DNA of 64,000 nt, from contig NZ_PPDL01000005.1 in assembly GCF_002994655.1 (NCBI RefSeq), positions 1 to 64,000 on the forward strand, given 5' to 3'. The DNA is from Corynebacterium sp. 13CS0277. GTDB lineage: Bacteria; Actinomycetota; Actinomycetes; Mycobacteriales; Mycobacteriaceae. Positions within the stretch are counted from its first letter, which is position 1. The number at the start of each line of letters is the position of its first letter. Both the position numbers and the translations under genes were made by a program. The notes below the pieces were generated by a model. It made no database searches. It was not told the origin of the DNA and was given only the letters and a program-made list of their open reading frames with translations. This document shows, one piece after another, positions 8,446 to 19,633 of this stretch.

Positions 8446-9381
8446 ATGGGTTCAATGCGTCCCGGACATGTTTTCGCCGGCGTGACGCTCGGGATGGCGG
8501 CCGGTGTGGCCGCCGGTGCCCTGCTGGTGGCCCCGAACCTCGCGGATGGGGGCAACGCGCAGTTGCGCGATACCTCCAGCCAGCTCAAAGACTTGAAAAC
8601 CTCCAGCCAGGTGGTCGCCGCGGAGGCGGATGCCGCCGATAGTTTCATCGCGTCCACCGCGCCCGCGCAGGTGGCGGGCATCCTCGACGGCAAGCCTGTC
8701 ACGGTGATTCGGACGGCCTCGGCGCAGCAAGAGGACGTTGATGCGGTGGAGGCGCTGCTGCGGGACGCGAAGGCCGTCGATGCGGGCCGTCTTAAGCTGA
8801 CGGAGAAGTTCTTCGACAAGGAGCACGCGGACCGGCTCAAGTCGATTGTGGCGACCACGCTGCCGGCGGGGGCGAAGCTGTCCGTCGACAAGCTGGACCC
8901 GGGCACGCACGCCGGGGAGGCGCTCGGGGCGGCACTGTTCGCCCCGAAGGAGGGGCAGCCGGCGTCGCCGCCGGAGGATCGGGCGTTGTTGCTCAACGCC
9001 CTCCAGGGCGCGGGCCTCGTGGAGGCCAATGCGGCGGCGATCGCCCCCGCCGAGGCCATCGTGATCATCACTGGTGATGCGGAGGAGGGCAATGAGTTTG
9101 CCGCCCGCAACCTGGCGGCGTTTGCGCTGGCGTTGGGCCGCTTCGACGGTGGCGCGGTGTTGGCGGGCCGGATCACGCAGGCAGCAACCACGGGGGCGAT
9201 TGGTGTGGTGCGTTCCGATGCGGCCGACGGGTTGAAGGTGTCCACCATTGATTCGGTGAACATGGCCTACGGGCGCCTGGCCACGGTGTTGGCTGTCCGG
9301 GAGCAGCTCGACGGCAGCTCCGGGGCCTATGGCGCGGCCGCCTCCGCGGAAGCCGCATCCCCGCCGGTGCCGCGCACCTAG
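8446..9381 (+). CDS. steB: SteB-like septal membrane protein
   Basis: A 311-residue protein with an N-terminal membrane anchor or signal segment (HVFAGVTLGMAAGVAAGALLV), a coiled-coil stretch (NAQLRDTSSQLKDLKTSSQVV) and a mainly extracytoplasmic domain. It is the homologue of Rv1698, once described as the copper-transport protein MctB and later as SteB, partner of SteA. A purine-rich GGGAAAGG lies about 8 bases before the ATG. The coiled coil is what one expects for a periplasmic regulator of peptidoglycan hydrolases. Confidence 0.85.
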   Translation: MGSMRPGHVFAGVTLGMAAGVAAGALLVAPNLADGGNAQLRDTSSQLKDLKTSSQVVAAEADAADSFIASTAPAQVAGILDGKPVTVIRTASAQQEDVDAVEALLRDAKAVDAGRLKLTEKFFDKEHADRLKSIVATTLPAGAKLSVDKLDPGTHAGEALGAALFAPKEGQPASPPEDRALLLNALQGAGLVEANAAAIAPAEAIVIITGDAEEGNEFAARNLAAFALALGRFDGGAVLAGRITQAATTGAIGVVRSDAADGLKVSTIDSVNMAYGRLATVLAVREQLDGSSGAYGAAASAEAASPPVPRT

Positions 9382-11614
<2,233 letters not shown>

Positions 11615-11670
11615 TCTGCGCGCGCACCAGCAGACCTCAGCGCCGCCGGGGGGCGGCGCGGGGACTGGGC

Positions 11671-11676
11671 TAGGGT
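11671..11676 (+). promoter_or_regulatory. -10 element TAGGGT upstream of nudix-xerD
   Basis: TAGGGT follows a GC-rich dyad (GCCGCC with GGCGGC, near 11642-11656) that may end pyrG transcription. It would give a leader of roughly 165 bases before the GTG at 11848. Confidence 0.35.
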
Positions 11677-11847
11677 GGTGTGCGGAGCTCGGGTGCGCCC
11701 GCAGGATGCCGCACGCGTTGTGCTGCGGGGTGCCGCGGACTTCGTACCCGAGCAGGAAGAATCGACGCATCGTCCCATCCCCGGCGCGCGCCCGTGCGGG
11801 CAGCCGCAGTGCCGCCGGGGATGGCCTGAGTAAGGAGGGCACTGTCC

Positions 11848-12558
11848 GTGCACACGCAGAAGCCAGATGGCACCACCCGCGCCACGACGCCCCCGGCAGT
11901 ACCCGCGGTGCCGGACGCCCGGCATGATTTTCCCGTCCAGTCGACGGAGCTGTTGCTTGACGCGCCGATCCTGGGGGTCCGGCGCGATCAGGTGGTGATG
12001 CCGGGCGGTCACGTGGCGGCCCGGGAGGTGGTCGAACATTTCGGGGCGGTCGCTGTGGTGGCTGTGGACGACCATGACCGGGTGGCGTTGGTGCACCAGT
12101 ACCGCCGGCCGGTGGGCCGCCACCTGTGGGAGCTGCCGGCGGGGCTGCTGGATGTTCCCGGCGAGCCTGCGGAGGTGTGCGCGGCCCGTGAACTCGCCGA
12201 GGAGGCGGGGTTGCGTGCGGCGCGGTGGGAGGTGCTCACCGACATGGTGACCTCCCCGGGGGTGATGGATGAGGCGGTGCGGGTGTTTCTTGCCCGGGAA
12301 CTCACCCCCGTCGACCGGGGCGAGGCCGATGATGAGGAGGCCGACTTGGAGCTGCACTGGGTGCCCCTGGACGAGGCTGTGGAGTGGGTGGCTGCCGGGC
12401 GGGTTGCCAACGGCATTGCCATCGCGGGCCTGCTGCTGGCGGCCCGCGCGTGCGCCGGCGGGGCGACGCGCAGCGTGGAGGAGCCTTTCGCGCTGCGGCC
12501 GACGGCGCTGGCCGCACGCAAGGCGGCCGCCGCGTCAGGGACTGTGCGCCGTGGGTGA
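11848..12558 (+). CDS. Nudix hydrolase, ADP-ribose pyrophosphatase type
   Basis: A 236-residue Nudix protein. The box is seen as GLLDVPGE followed by ARELAEEAGL, with the metal-binding REL.EE.G core intact. Upstream LVHQYRRPVGRHLWELPAG is the usual ADP-ribose pyrophosphatase sequence, so it probably splits ADP-ribose to AMP and ribose 5-phosphate (Rv1700 homologue). The GTG start has a strong AAGGAGGG ten bases upstream. Its 3' end overlaps xerD by eight bases. Confidence 0.9.
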   Translation: MHTQKPDGTTRATTPPAVPAVPDARHDFPVQSTELLLDAPILGVRRDQVVMPGGHVAAREVVEHFGAVAVVAVDDHDRVALVHQYRRPVGRHLWELPAGLLDVPGEPAEVCAARELAEEAGLRAARWEVLTDMVTSPGVMDEAVRVFLARELTPVDRGEADDEEADLELHWVPLDEAVEWVAAGRVANGIAIAGLLLAARACAGGATRSVEEPFALRPTALAARKAAAASGTVRRG

Positions 12559-13513
12559 GGGGCGCGCCCCGGCCGCGCCGGATGCGGTGGAGGTGGTGCT
12601 GCGCCTGTGGCTGGAGCACCTGCGGGTGGAACGCTCCGCGTCGGCGAACACGGTGAGTAACTATGCCCGGGATGCGCGCCGCTGGCAGCACTGGCTCGCC
12701 CAGCAGGACATCTCCCGCCTGGGGGAGGTCACGGTGCCGATGGTGGAGCGCTACGTGCGGGATCTGCGCGACGGTGACCCGGCCCAGGGGCGCGCGCCCT
12801 TGGCGGTGAGTTCCGCGAATCGCGCGCTGGTGGTGGTCCGCCAGATGCACGCCTTCGCCCTGCACGAGGGGCGGGTGAGCCAGAACGTCGCCGCGGAGGT
12901 GCAGCCGGTGCAGATGCCGAAGCACTATCCCGACACCCTCACGGTGGAGGATGCCTGCCGGATCATTGACGCCATCCCCACCGGGGAGACGGCCACGGCG
13001 GTGGACGTGCGGGACCGGGCCCTGTTGGAGCTGTTGTACGGCACCGGTGCCCGCATCACGGAGGTGTTGAGCCTGCGCGCCCAGGAAGGCATCGGCGACC
13101 GCGACATGGTGTTGCTGCACGGCAAGGGGGACAAGGAGCGCCTGGTGCCCCTGGGGGAGCCCGCCCGTCAGGCGGTGCGGGAGTACGCCCGCAGGTCACG
13201 CCCGGAGCTTGCAGCCAAGGCCCGCGCAGGCGTACCGCAGGAGCTGTTTTTGAACACGCTCGGCCGGCCGCTGTCGCGGCAGAGCGCCTGGAAGGTCATC
13301 AAGGAGCGCGCGCAGCGCGCCGGGGTCACGGCGGAGATTTCGCCGCACACGTTCCGCCACTCTTACGCCACGCACCTGGTGCAGCGGGGTGTGCCGGTGC
13401 GGACGGTGCAGGAGCTTTTGGGGCATGCGGCGGTGACGACGACGCAGCTGTACATGCACATGAATACCCAGGGCATTGCGGAGAAGTGGCGTGAGGCGCA
13501 CCCGCGCGCATAA
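12551..13513 (+). CDS. xerD: Tyrosine recombinase XerD
   Basis: A 320-residue site-specific recombinase that resolves chromosome dimers at dif with XerC. An N-terminal SAM-like core-binding domain (LWLEHLRVERSASANTVSNY) precedes the catalytic domain. All catalytic residues are visible: R in GARITEV, K in HGKGDKER, HTFRH, LGH and the nucleophile Y in TTQLYMH. The GTG start lies inside the end of the nudix gene, so the two are coupled; the same order is found in mycobacteria. Confidence 0.95.
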   Translation: MGEGRAPAAPDAVEVVLRLWLEHLRVERSASANTVSNYARDARRWQHWLAQQDISRLGEVTVPMVERYVRDLRDGDPAQGRAPLAVSSANRALVVVRQMHAFALHEGRVSQNVAAEVQPVQMPKHYPDTLTVEDACRIIDAIPTGETATAVDVRDRALLELLYGTGARITEVLSLRAQEGIGDRDMVLLHGKGDKERLVPLGEPARQAVREYARRSRPELAAKARAGVPQELFLNTLGRPLSRQSAWKVIKERAQRAGVTAEISPHTFRHSYATHLVQRGVPVRTVQELLGHAAVTTTQLYMHMNTQGIAEKWREAHPRA

Positions 13514-13529
13514 GGTGCGTGCGGTGTTC

Positions 13530-13550
13530 GCCCCCGTGCCGTGCGGGGGC
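13530..13550 (+). terminator. Hairpin after xerD
   Basis: GCCCCCG pairs with CGGGGGC across a seven-base loop, 17 bases after the xerD stop. There is no T run, so its role as terminator is likely but not certain. Confidence 0.5.
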
Positions 13551-13589
13551 AGGTGTCGGGGATGATGCTCACCCGCCGCGCGGGGTTGG

Positions 13590-13595
13590 TAGGGT
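13590..13595 (+). promoter_or_regulatory. -10 element TAGGGT for the parA-like gene
   Basis: TAGGGT would start a transcript with a leader of about 75 bases ending in the AGGGAGAAGG ribosome site before 13672-13678. No strong -35 is seen. Confidence 0.35.
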
Positions 13596-13677
13596 GGAGG
13601 GGCTAGAAGAGGTGGGGTGTGCGCCCCGCCCGCCGAACCACCACACACCCACAAGTGTCAAGGGAGAAGGTTTGACT

Positions 13678-14556
13678 GTGAAGGATCCTGGGCTGTTTGA
13701 GAAGCCGGAAAACACCCTGGGCTTGACCGGCCGTCCCTTGCGCGAGATCCCTGAGCCCGCGCCCCTGGACCGGCATGGTCCGGCGACGATCCTGGCGATG
13801 TGTAATCAGAAGGGCGGGGTGGGGAAGACAACGTCGACCATTAACCTCGGGGCGGGCCTGGCGGAAGCCGGCCGGAAGGTGCTGTTGGTCGACCTGGATC
13901 CCCAGGGTGCGCTGTCGGCGGGCTTGGGTATTCACCACGACGAGTTGGACTTGACGGTCTATAACCTGCTGGTGGATAACGAAACCTCCATCCTCAACGC
14001 CATCCACACCACGCGGGTGCCGGGGATGCATTTGGTGCCGGCGAACATTGACCTGTCGGCGGCGGAAATCCAGCTCGTCAACGAGGTGGGTCGTGAGCAG
14101 GCGTTGGCGCGGGCGCTGCGCCCGGTCATGCGCGAGTATGACTACATTCTGCTGGACTGCCAGCCGTCGCTGGGGCTGCTCACGGTCAACGCTTTGGCGT
14201 GCGCGCAGGGGGTCATCATCCCGATGGAGTGCGAGTACTTCTCCCTGCGTGGCCTGGCGTTGCTCACGGACACGGTGGAGAAGGTGCGGGATCGTCTCAA
14301 CTTCAACCTGGACATCGTGGGTATTTTGGTCACGATGTTTGACCGCCGCACCTCGCATGCGCGTGAGGTGATGAGCCGGGTGGTGGAGGTCTTCGGGGAG
14401 AAAGTCTTCGACACGGTGATTACGCGGACGGTGCGGTTCCCGGAGACGAGTGTCGCGGGCGAGCCGATTACGACGTGGGCGCCCCGCTCGGAGGCGGCGA
14501 CGCAGTACCGGATGCTGGCCCGCGAGGTCATTGAGCGCACCACCCATGGCGGCTAG
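13678..14556 (+). CDS. pldP: ParA-like division protein
   Basis: A 292-residue ParA/MinD-type ATPase with deviant Walker A (CNQKGGVGKTTS), LLVDLDPQG and ILLDCQPSLG. It is not beside parB; it sits before scpA, where C. glutamicum has pldP (ParA-like division protein) and mycobacteria have Rv1708. It probably helps chromosome segregation or septum placement. Start: GTG at 13678, or TTG at 13672; AGGGAGAAGG at 13661-13670 suits either. The stop overlaps scpA by 11 bases. Confidence 0.85.
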   Translation: MKDPGLFEKPENTLGLTGRPLREIPEPAPLDRHGPATILAMCNQKGGVGKTTSTINLGAGLAEAGRKVLLVDLDPQGALSAGLGIHHDELDLTVYNLLVDNETSILNAIHTTRVPGMHLVPANIDLSAAEIQLVNEVGREQALARALRPVMREYDYILLDCQPSLGLLTVNALACAQGVIIPMECEYFSLRGLALLTDTVEKVRDRLNFNLDIVGILVTMFDRRTSHAREVMSRVVEVFGEKVFDTVITRTVRFPETSVAGEPITTWAPRSEAATQYRMLAREVIERTTHGG

Positions 14557-15400
14557 CCGGCCCCGCACCACCCCGGGTGGCGCTGCCGCGCAGGAGGCGC
14601 CGGGGGAGCAGCTGACCCTGCCGGGTTTCCAGCTGGCGCTCGGCAACTTTGAGGGGCCTTTCGATCTGCTGCTGCAGCTCATTGGGGCGAAAAAGCTGGA
14701 CGTCACCGAGATCGCGCTCGCGGAGGTCACCGACGAGTTCATTGCCTACACGCGGGATCTGGGGGCGACGGCCGACCTTGATGAGATCACCGAATTCCTC
14801 GTCATTGCGGCCACCCTGCTGGATCTGAAGACGGCGCGCCTGCTGCCCCGCGGGGAGGTGGACGACGAGGAGGACCTCGCATTGTTGGAGTCCCGCGACA
14901 TCCTGTTCGCGAAGCTGCTGCAGTACCAGGCGTACAAGAAGGCCGCGGAGCAGTTCGCGGCCTGGCAGGTGGCGGCCCGGCGCCGGTATCCGCGGGCGGT
15001 GTCCCTGGAGCCGCAGTTTGCCCAGCTGTTGCCGCCGGTGCGCTTGGGTATGGATGCTCAGTCCTTTGCCGAGTTTGCGGCGAGTGTGTTTCGTCCCCGC
15101 CCGCCGGAGGAGGTGGCCACGGGGCATATTCACCAGGTGGCGGTGTCCGTCCCGGAGCAGGCCGGCAAGCTGTTGGATGCGCTGCGCCTGGCGGGTGCGG
15201 AGACGTGGTTGAGTTTCGCGCAATTGACGAGTGACTGTGGCCGCAACATGGAGATCGTGGGCCGTTTCCTCGCGCTGCTGGAGTTGTTTAAGGCTAAGGC
15301 GGTGAGCCTCAAGCAGGAGGAGTCGCTGGGCCCGTTGGATGTGTCCTGGACGGGTATCGAGGTCGATCCGGCGGTCGTGGCCGCCGCCAACTGGGAATAG
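14546..15400 (+). CDS. scpA: Segregation and condensation protein A
   Basis: A 284-residue kleisin subunit of the SMC-ScpAB condensin. The N-terminal SMC-binding motif is clear (GNFEGPFDLLLQLI near residue 36), followed by LDVTEIALAEVTDEF and the LKTARLLP segment. The C-terminal winged helix runs to the end. The ATG at 14546 lies inside the end of the parA-like gene, so translation is coupled. Confidence 0.92.
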   Translation: MAASRPRTTPGGAAAQEAPGEQLTLPGFQLALGNFEGPFDLLLQLIGAKKLDVTEIALAEVTDEFIAYTRDLGATADLDEITEFLVIAATLLDLKTARLLPRGEVDDEEDLALLESRDILFAKLLQYQAYKKAAEQFAAWQVAARRRYPRAVSLEPQFAQLLPPVRLGMDAQSFAEFAASVFRPRPPEEVATGHIHQVAVSVPEQAGKLLDALRLAGAETWLSFAQLTSDCGRNMEIVGRFLALLELFKAKAVSLKQEESLGPLDVSWTGIEVDPAVVAAANWE

Positions 15401-15482
15401 GTGGGGCGCGCCCGGCGCAGGGGCAAAACAAGGGGGCGCACAATTTTTCCCGGTTTCCCTGCCGTGGGCAGGGTTGTCTCGG

Positions 15483-15488
15483 TAGGGT
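15483..15488 (+). promoter_or_regulatory. -10 element TAGGGT, leaderless type
   Basis: TAGGGT ends 7 bases before the ATG at 15496 with no ribosome site between, so the sulfurtransferase mRNA probably begins at its start codon. Confidence 0.5.
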
Positions 15489-15495
15489 GTGGTCC

Positions 15496-16374
15496 ATGAC
15501 GACGAACAACACAGGTGCACCCACCCCGACCGCCCTGGATTCCAGTGTGCCGCCGCTGATCACCGCCGCCGCGCTGCAGCAGATGCTCGCTGAGGATCCC
15601 TCCCGCCTGGTGGTGCTGTGCGCCTCCATGGGTAACCCTGCCCGCGCCCTGCAGGAGGGGATTCCCGGCGCGCTGCTGGCCGACATTGAGGCCGAGTTCA
15701 GTGAGGCTGACGCCGAGTTTCCCCACACCGTGCCGGCGGATGTGCAGGCCCCCTTCGCCGCGTGCGGTATCAGTGACGATTCGGTGGTGGTGGTCTACGA
15801 CCGCCACGGTGTGGTGGTCAGCCCCCGGGTGTGGTGGCTCGCGCAGGCCGCGGGGCTGCGCACAGTGTTCGTGCTGGACGGCGGGTTGCCCGCCTGGGTG
15901 GCTGCGGGTGGGGCGACCGCCCCGATCGCCACCCCGCAGGACGCGGGGGTAGCCGGTGGGGAGATCTCTGCACAGCCCCGCCCGGAGCTGTTCACCGATA
16001 TCCGTGGTGTGGAGCGTGCGCTGGCGCGCTCCGCGTCGGCGGTGGTGGACGCCCGGAGTGCGGGCCGCTTCGCCGGGGTGGCCCCGGAGCCCCGCCCCCA
16101 TATGCGGGCGGGCCACATCCCGGGCTCGGTGAATGTGCCCTTTGAAACCCTGTTTGCTGAGGACGGGACGTTCCTGCCTGCGGTGCAGCTGCGCCAGATT
16201 TTTGCCGCCCAGGTGGGCGACGCCACCCAGCTGGTGTTCAGCTGTGGTTCTGGCGTGACGGCCTGCGTGACGGCACTCGGCGCCCGCCTGGCCGGGTGGG
16301 AGGACCTGGTGGTCTACGACGGGTCGTGGTCCCAGTGGGGCAGCGCCGACTCCCAGCAGCCGATTGCCACCTAG
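15496..16374 (+). CDS. Sulfurtransferase, two rhodanese domains
   Basis: A 292-residue tandem-rhodanese protein of the thiosulfate or 3-mercaptopyruvate sulfurtransferase type. The first, catalytically silent domain includes VVVYDRHGVVVSPRVWWLAQAAGLRTVFVLDGGLPAW. The second has VVDARSAGRFAG, RAGHIPGSVNVPF and the active loop CGSGVTA with its cysteine near residue 252. CGSGVTA is the usual mercaptopyruvate-type loop. It lies between scpA and scpB, an interruption not present in the mycobacterial order. Confidence 0.88.
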   Translation: MTTNNTGAPTPTALDSSVPPLITAAALQQMLAEDPSRLVVLCASMGNPARALQEGIPGALLADIEAEFSEADAEFPHTVPADVQAPFAACGISDDSVVVVYDRHGVVVSPRVWWLAQAAGLRTVFVLDGGLPAWVAAGGATAPIATPQDAGVAGGEISAQPRPELFTDIRGVERALARSASAVVDARSAGRFAGVAPEPRPHMRAGHIPGSVNVPFETLFAEDGTFLPAVQLRQIFAAQVGDATQLVFSCGSGVTACVTALGARLAGWEDLVVYDGSWSQWGSADSQQPIAT

Positions 16375-16467
16375 TCGCAGGCGGCCGTAACACCCGTGGG
16401 GTCTGCGCGGGCGCCGCAGCGCCACGCGGGTGCGGGGCTGGGGAAGCGGGTGGTGCGGGCAGCCATC

Positions 16468-16473
16468 TAGACT
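16468..16473 (+). promoter_or_regulatory. -10 element TAGACT, leaderless type
   Basis: TAGACT ends 8 bases before the scpB GTG at 16482, with no ribosome binding site, indicating a leaderless scpB transcript separate from scpA. Confidence 0.5.
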
Positions 16474-16481
16474 GGTCGTTT

Positions 16482-17159
16482 GTGACTGAGCAGCCCCACA
16501 CCACTGACGCGTCCCCCGCCCCCGGAACCTCCGCCCCCGGGGCGGAGTTCACCCTGGAGGCTCCCGCCGCAGCGCCAGTGGAACCCCTGGCGCACACGCC
16601 CGCGCCCCAAGGGCTGCCGGTGGTCTCCCGGCTGCGCTCCCGGATTGAATCGGTGCTGCTGGTCACCGATTCCCCCGTGACGGTGGCGGCATTGGCGCGC
16701 GCCACGGACGCCCCGGAAGCCACGGTGCGCGGGGTCCTCGTCGATATTGCCCGCGAGTTTGATGAACGCGGCAGCGGCTTCGAGCTCAGCGAGAACGCCG
16801 AAGGCTGGCGCTTGTACACCCGCCGGGCCAACGCCGATGCTGTCGAACGGCTGCTGTTGGGCGGCTCCCACACGAAGCTCACCCGCGCAGCACTGGAAAC
16901 ACTGGCGGTCGTCGCCTACCGGCAGCCCGTCACCCGCGCCCAGGTGGCCGCGATCCGCGGCGTCAACGTCGACGGTGTCATGCGCACGCTCATGCTGCGG
17001 GGGCTGGTGAAGGAAGTAGAGACCGACTCCTCGACGGGCGCGCACCTGTATGCCACGACGGAGTTGTTCCTCGAATTGTTGGACATCCCCGACCTGTCGG
17101 TGCTGCCGAACCTGGCCCCGTTGCTGCCGGAGGTGGATGCGATCGACGACGTCCTCTAA
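16482..17159 (+). CDS. scpB: Segregation and condensation protein B
   Basis: A 225-residue ScpB with two winged-helix domains. SRIESVLLVTDSPVTVAALARA opens the fold after a 45-residue Pro/Ala-rich leader. Typical motifs follow: ENAEGWRLYTR, LTRAALETLAVVAYRQPVTRAQVAAIRGVNVDGVMRTL and the C-terminal GAHLYATTELFLELL. The GTG at 16482 is chosen because a -10 element lies just before it; the longer frame from 16296 would run into the sulfurtransferase. It joins ScpA in the condensin complex. Confidence 0.93.
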   Translation: MTEQPHTTDASPAPGTSAPGAEFTLEAPAAAPVEPLAHTPAPQGLPVVSRLRSRIESVLLVTDSPVTVAALARATDAPEATVRGVLVDIAREFDERGSGFELSENAEGWRLYTRRANADAVERLLLGGSHTKLTRAALETLAVVAYRQPVTRAQVAAIRGVNVDGVMRTLMLRGLVKEVETDSSTGAHLYATTELFLELLDIPDLSVLPNLAPLLPEVDAIDDVL

Positions 17160-17278
17160 CGGCGGCCGCCGCGACCAAGGGGGTGCGGCACGTCGGTGCG
17201 CGCCGGGCGGTGGCGTGGGGGTAGTCGTGGGGGAGAAAAAGGGGTGGGAAAACAGAGGCGGGAACGTATCACCCGCCG

Positions 17279-17297
17279 TATACTTGAACGGTGTTTG
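17279..17297 (+). promoter_or_regulatory. Possible promoter with BioQ-like operator before bioA
   Basis: TATACT (17279-17284) is directly followed by TGAAC-GGT-GTTTG (17285-17297). This resembles the corynebacterial BioQ site TGAAC-N3-GTTAC, matching 8 of the 10 fixed positions. A second -10 candidate, TATATT, lies at 17395-17400, about 21 bases before the bioA ATG. Biotin-dependent repression is inferred from this. Confidence 0.4.
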
Positions 17298-17421
17298 GTA
17301 GCGGCCGGGTTGGTCTCCCAACGATCCTGCCCGCCGTGCCTGGCCACTGCGCACACTGCGCCCACTGTGCTCTTTGGGATCCGTGTGCGCTCTGTATATT
17401 CCCCTCACCCCACCCGTAGAC

Positions 17422-18789
17422 ATGACTCACCCCGCATCCTCACCCACTCCCGCGACCAGCCCCTTCGCCGCGCCGGCGGCAGGGATGTCCCCTGAAGTGC
17501 TGGCTGCCGACCTGGCTGCCTTCGACCAGCGGCACCTCTGGCACCCCTACAGTCCCACCCCGGCCGCGATGGACCCACTGCCCATCGCCTCCGCGGAGGG
17601 GGTGTACCTCACCTGCGTTGACGGGCGACGCCTCATCGACGGCATGAGCTCCTGGTGGGCCGCCGCCCACGGGCACTCCCACCCACAGATCACTGCCGCC
17701 ATGCACGCCCAGATCGACACCATGAGCCACGTGATGTTCGGCGGGCTCACCCACCAGCCCGCCGTACGCCTGGCGGAACTCCTCCTGGACATCACCGACG
17801 AGCCACTGACGAAAATCTTCTACGCCGACTCCGGCTCCGTCAGCGTCGAAGTCGCCATCAAAATGGCCCTCCAATACCAGCGCGGCACAGGCCATCCGGA
17901 ACGCACGAAGCTGCTGACCTGGCGCAGCGGCTACCACGGCGACACCTTCGGCCCCATGAGCGTGTGCGACCCCGACGGCGGCATGCACTCCCTGTGGCGC
18001 GGCGTTCTCGCCGAGCAAGTCTTCGCCCCCGCCCCGCCTGTTGCCGGCAGCGCCCCGGAGGCCCACCAGGCATACCTCGCCGCGATGGAAGAACTCATCG
18101 ACGACCGCATCGCCGGCATCATCATCGAACCCATCGTGCAGGGCGCGGGCGGCATGCGCTTCCACGACCCGGAACTCGTCGCCGGCGTCCGCGCCCTCTG
18201 CGACCGCTACGGGCTCGTGTTCATCGCCGACGAAATCGCCACGGGCTTCGGCCGCACCGGGGCCATGTTTGCCACCCAAGCCGCCGGCGTGACCCCCGAC
18301 ATCCTCTGCGTCGGCAAAGCACTCACCGGCGGCAGCATGACCCTTGCCGCAGTCCTCGCCACCGACGCCATCGCCGCCGCCATCGACACCCCCGCCGGCG
18401 GCGGGGCACTCATGCACGGGCCCACCTTCATGGGCAACCCTTTGGCCTGCGCGGCAGCGGCCGCCGCCGTCGACCTCGTCCGCAGCCGCTACTGGGAACC
18501 CCTCGTCGCCCGCATCAGCGAGGAACTGCGCACAGGGCTCGCCGACCTCGGCCACGACCCCCGGGTCGCCGACGTCCGCGTCCTCGGGGCCATCGGCGTC
18601 GTCGAACTCGTCGAGCCCTGCGACATGCGGGCCGCGACGGACGCCGCCGTCGCCCACGGAGTCTGGCTGCGCCCCTTCGGCAAGCTCATCTACACGATGC
18701 CGCCGTTTATCAGCACCACCGACGAGGTCGCCACCATCTGCACAGCCATCCACGCCGCCGTGGCGGCACAGCGCACCCCCGGCGCTTAA
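17422..18789 (+). CDS. bioA: Adenosylmethionine-8-amino-7-oxononanoate aminotransferase
   Basis: A 455-residue class III PLP aminotransferase converting KAPA to DAPA in biotin synthesis. The BioA-specific HLWHPYS and DGMSSWWAAAHGHSHP motifs are present, with SGSVSVEVAIKMALQY, the IADEIATGFGRTG motif and the PLP lysine in CVGKALTGGSM. The ATG at 17422 fits the family N terminus; a longer frame from 17374 overlaps the promoter. It is followed after 124 bases by bioD. The pair interrupts the conserved scpB-rluB neighbourhood. Confidence 0.94.
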   Translation: MTHPASSPTPATSPFAAPAAGMSPEVLAADLAAFDQRHLWHPYSPTPAAMDPLPIASAEGVYLTCVDGRRLIDGMSSWWAAAHGHSHPQITAAMHAQIDTMSHVMFGGLTHQPAVRLAELLLDITDEPLTKIFYADSGSVSVEVAIKMALQYQRGTGHPERTKLLTWRSGYHGDTFGPMSVCDPDGGMHSLWRGVLAEQVFAPAPPVAGSAPEAHQAYLAAMEELIDDRIAGIIIEPIVQGAGGMRFHDPELVAGVRALCDRYGLVFIADEIATGFGRTGAMFATQAAGVTPDILCVGKALTGGSMTLAAVLATDAIAAAIDTPAGGGALMHGPTFMGNPLACAAAAAAVDLVRSRYWEPLVARISEELRTGLADLGHDPRVADVRVLGAIGVVELVEPCDMRAATDAAVAHGVWLRPFGKLIYTMPPFISTTDEVATICTAIHAAVAAQRTPGA

Positions 18790-18913
18790 AGGCCGGATGC
18801 GCGCACGCGCGCGCCACCTGTGCGCGGCAGCATAAGCCGCCTTCCCTTGTGGCATCTCCCTGTGCGTATCCCCTGCTTCCTCCACTTTCACTCCAGTCGC
18901 GGAAAGGACCTGG

Positions 18914-19633
18914 TTGTTCACCATGGCAACCCCCACCCACCCCATCGTCGTCATCACCGGCACCAACACCGACGTCGGCAAAACCATCGTGACCGCAGCA
19001 CTCGCTGTCGCACTGCACGACGCAGGCCTGGCCGTGCACGTCATCAAACCCGCCCAAACCGGCGAACCGGAAGGATCCGGGGACCGGTTTACCGCCGAGC
19101 ACCTCTCCGGGGGAGTCATCACCACCGACGAGTGCGCCCGCTACCCGGAGCCGCTCGCACCGAACCTCTCTGCCACCCGGGCCGGCATGCCGCAGCTGAC
19201 ACTCGGTGATGTCGCCGCCCACATCCGCAGCACCGTCGAGCAAGCACCCCCGCACCAGATCACCCTCGTGGAGGGCGCCGGCGGCCTGCTCGTCCGCATC
19301 GCCGACGACTGGACGATCGCCGACCTGGCGGCCGAGCTCGGCGCCCCGCTGCTCGTCGTGACCTCCACGGGGCTGGGCAGCCTCAACCTCGCAGAGCTCA
19401 CCGTGGAAGCAGCCGCCCGCCGTGGGGTGAACACCCTCGGGCTCGTAGGCGGATCCCTGCCCCAGGAACCAGACCTGGCCACCCGGCTGAACCTCGACGA
19501 ATTCCCCATCGTCACCGGGGTACCGCTGCTCGGGTGCCTGCCGGAGAACTCCGGCACCCTGCCCCCGGAGGCCTTCGCCGCCATGGTGCGCCAGCAGGCA
19601 CTGGACGTGACACCGCTGCTCACCCTCGACTAG
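18914..19633 (+). CDS. bioD: Dethiobiotin synthetase
   Basis: A 239-residue enzyme closing the ureido ring of dethiobiotin from DAPA, CO2 and ATP. The P-loop GTNTDVGKTIVTAAL is near the N terminus, then KPAQTGEPEGSGD and VEGAGGLLVRI. Start choice is open: TTG at 18914 is 5 bases after AAGGA, while the ATG at 18923 is 14 bases after it; spacing favours TTG. It acts directly after BioA. No bioB or bioF is nearby. Confidence 0.93.
   Translation: MFTMATPTHPIVVITGTNTDVGKTIVTAALAVALHDAGLAVHVIKPAQTGEPEGSGDRFTAEHLSGGVITTDECARYPEPLAPNLSATRAGMPQLTLGDVAAHIRSTVEQAPPHQITLVEGAGGLLVRIADDWTIADLAAELGAPLLVVTSTGLGSLNLAELTVEAAARRGVNTLGLVGGSLPQEPDLATRLNLDEFPIVTGVPLLGCLPENSGTLPPEAFAAMVRQQALDVTPLLTLD

Noticed and set aside
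12269..12550. N-terminal extension of xerD
   Set aside because: These codons lie inside the nudix gene in another frame; XerD begins properly at the overlapping GTG 12551.
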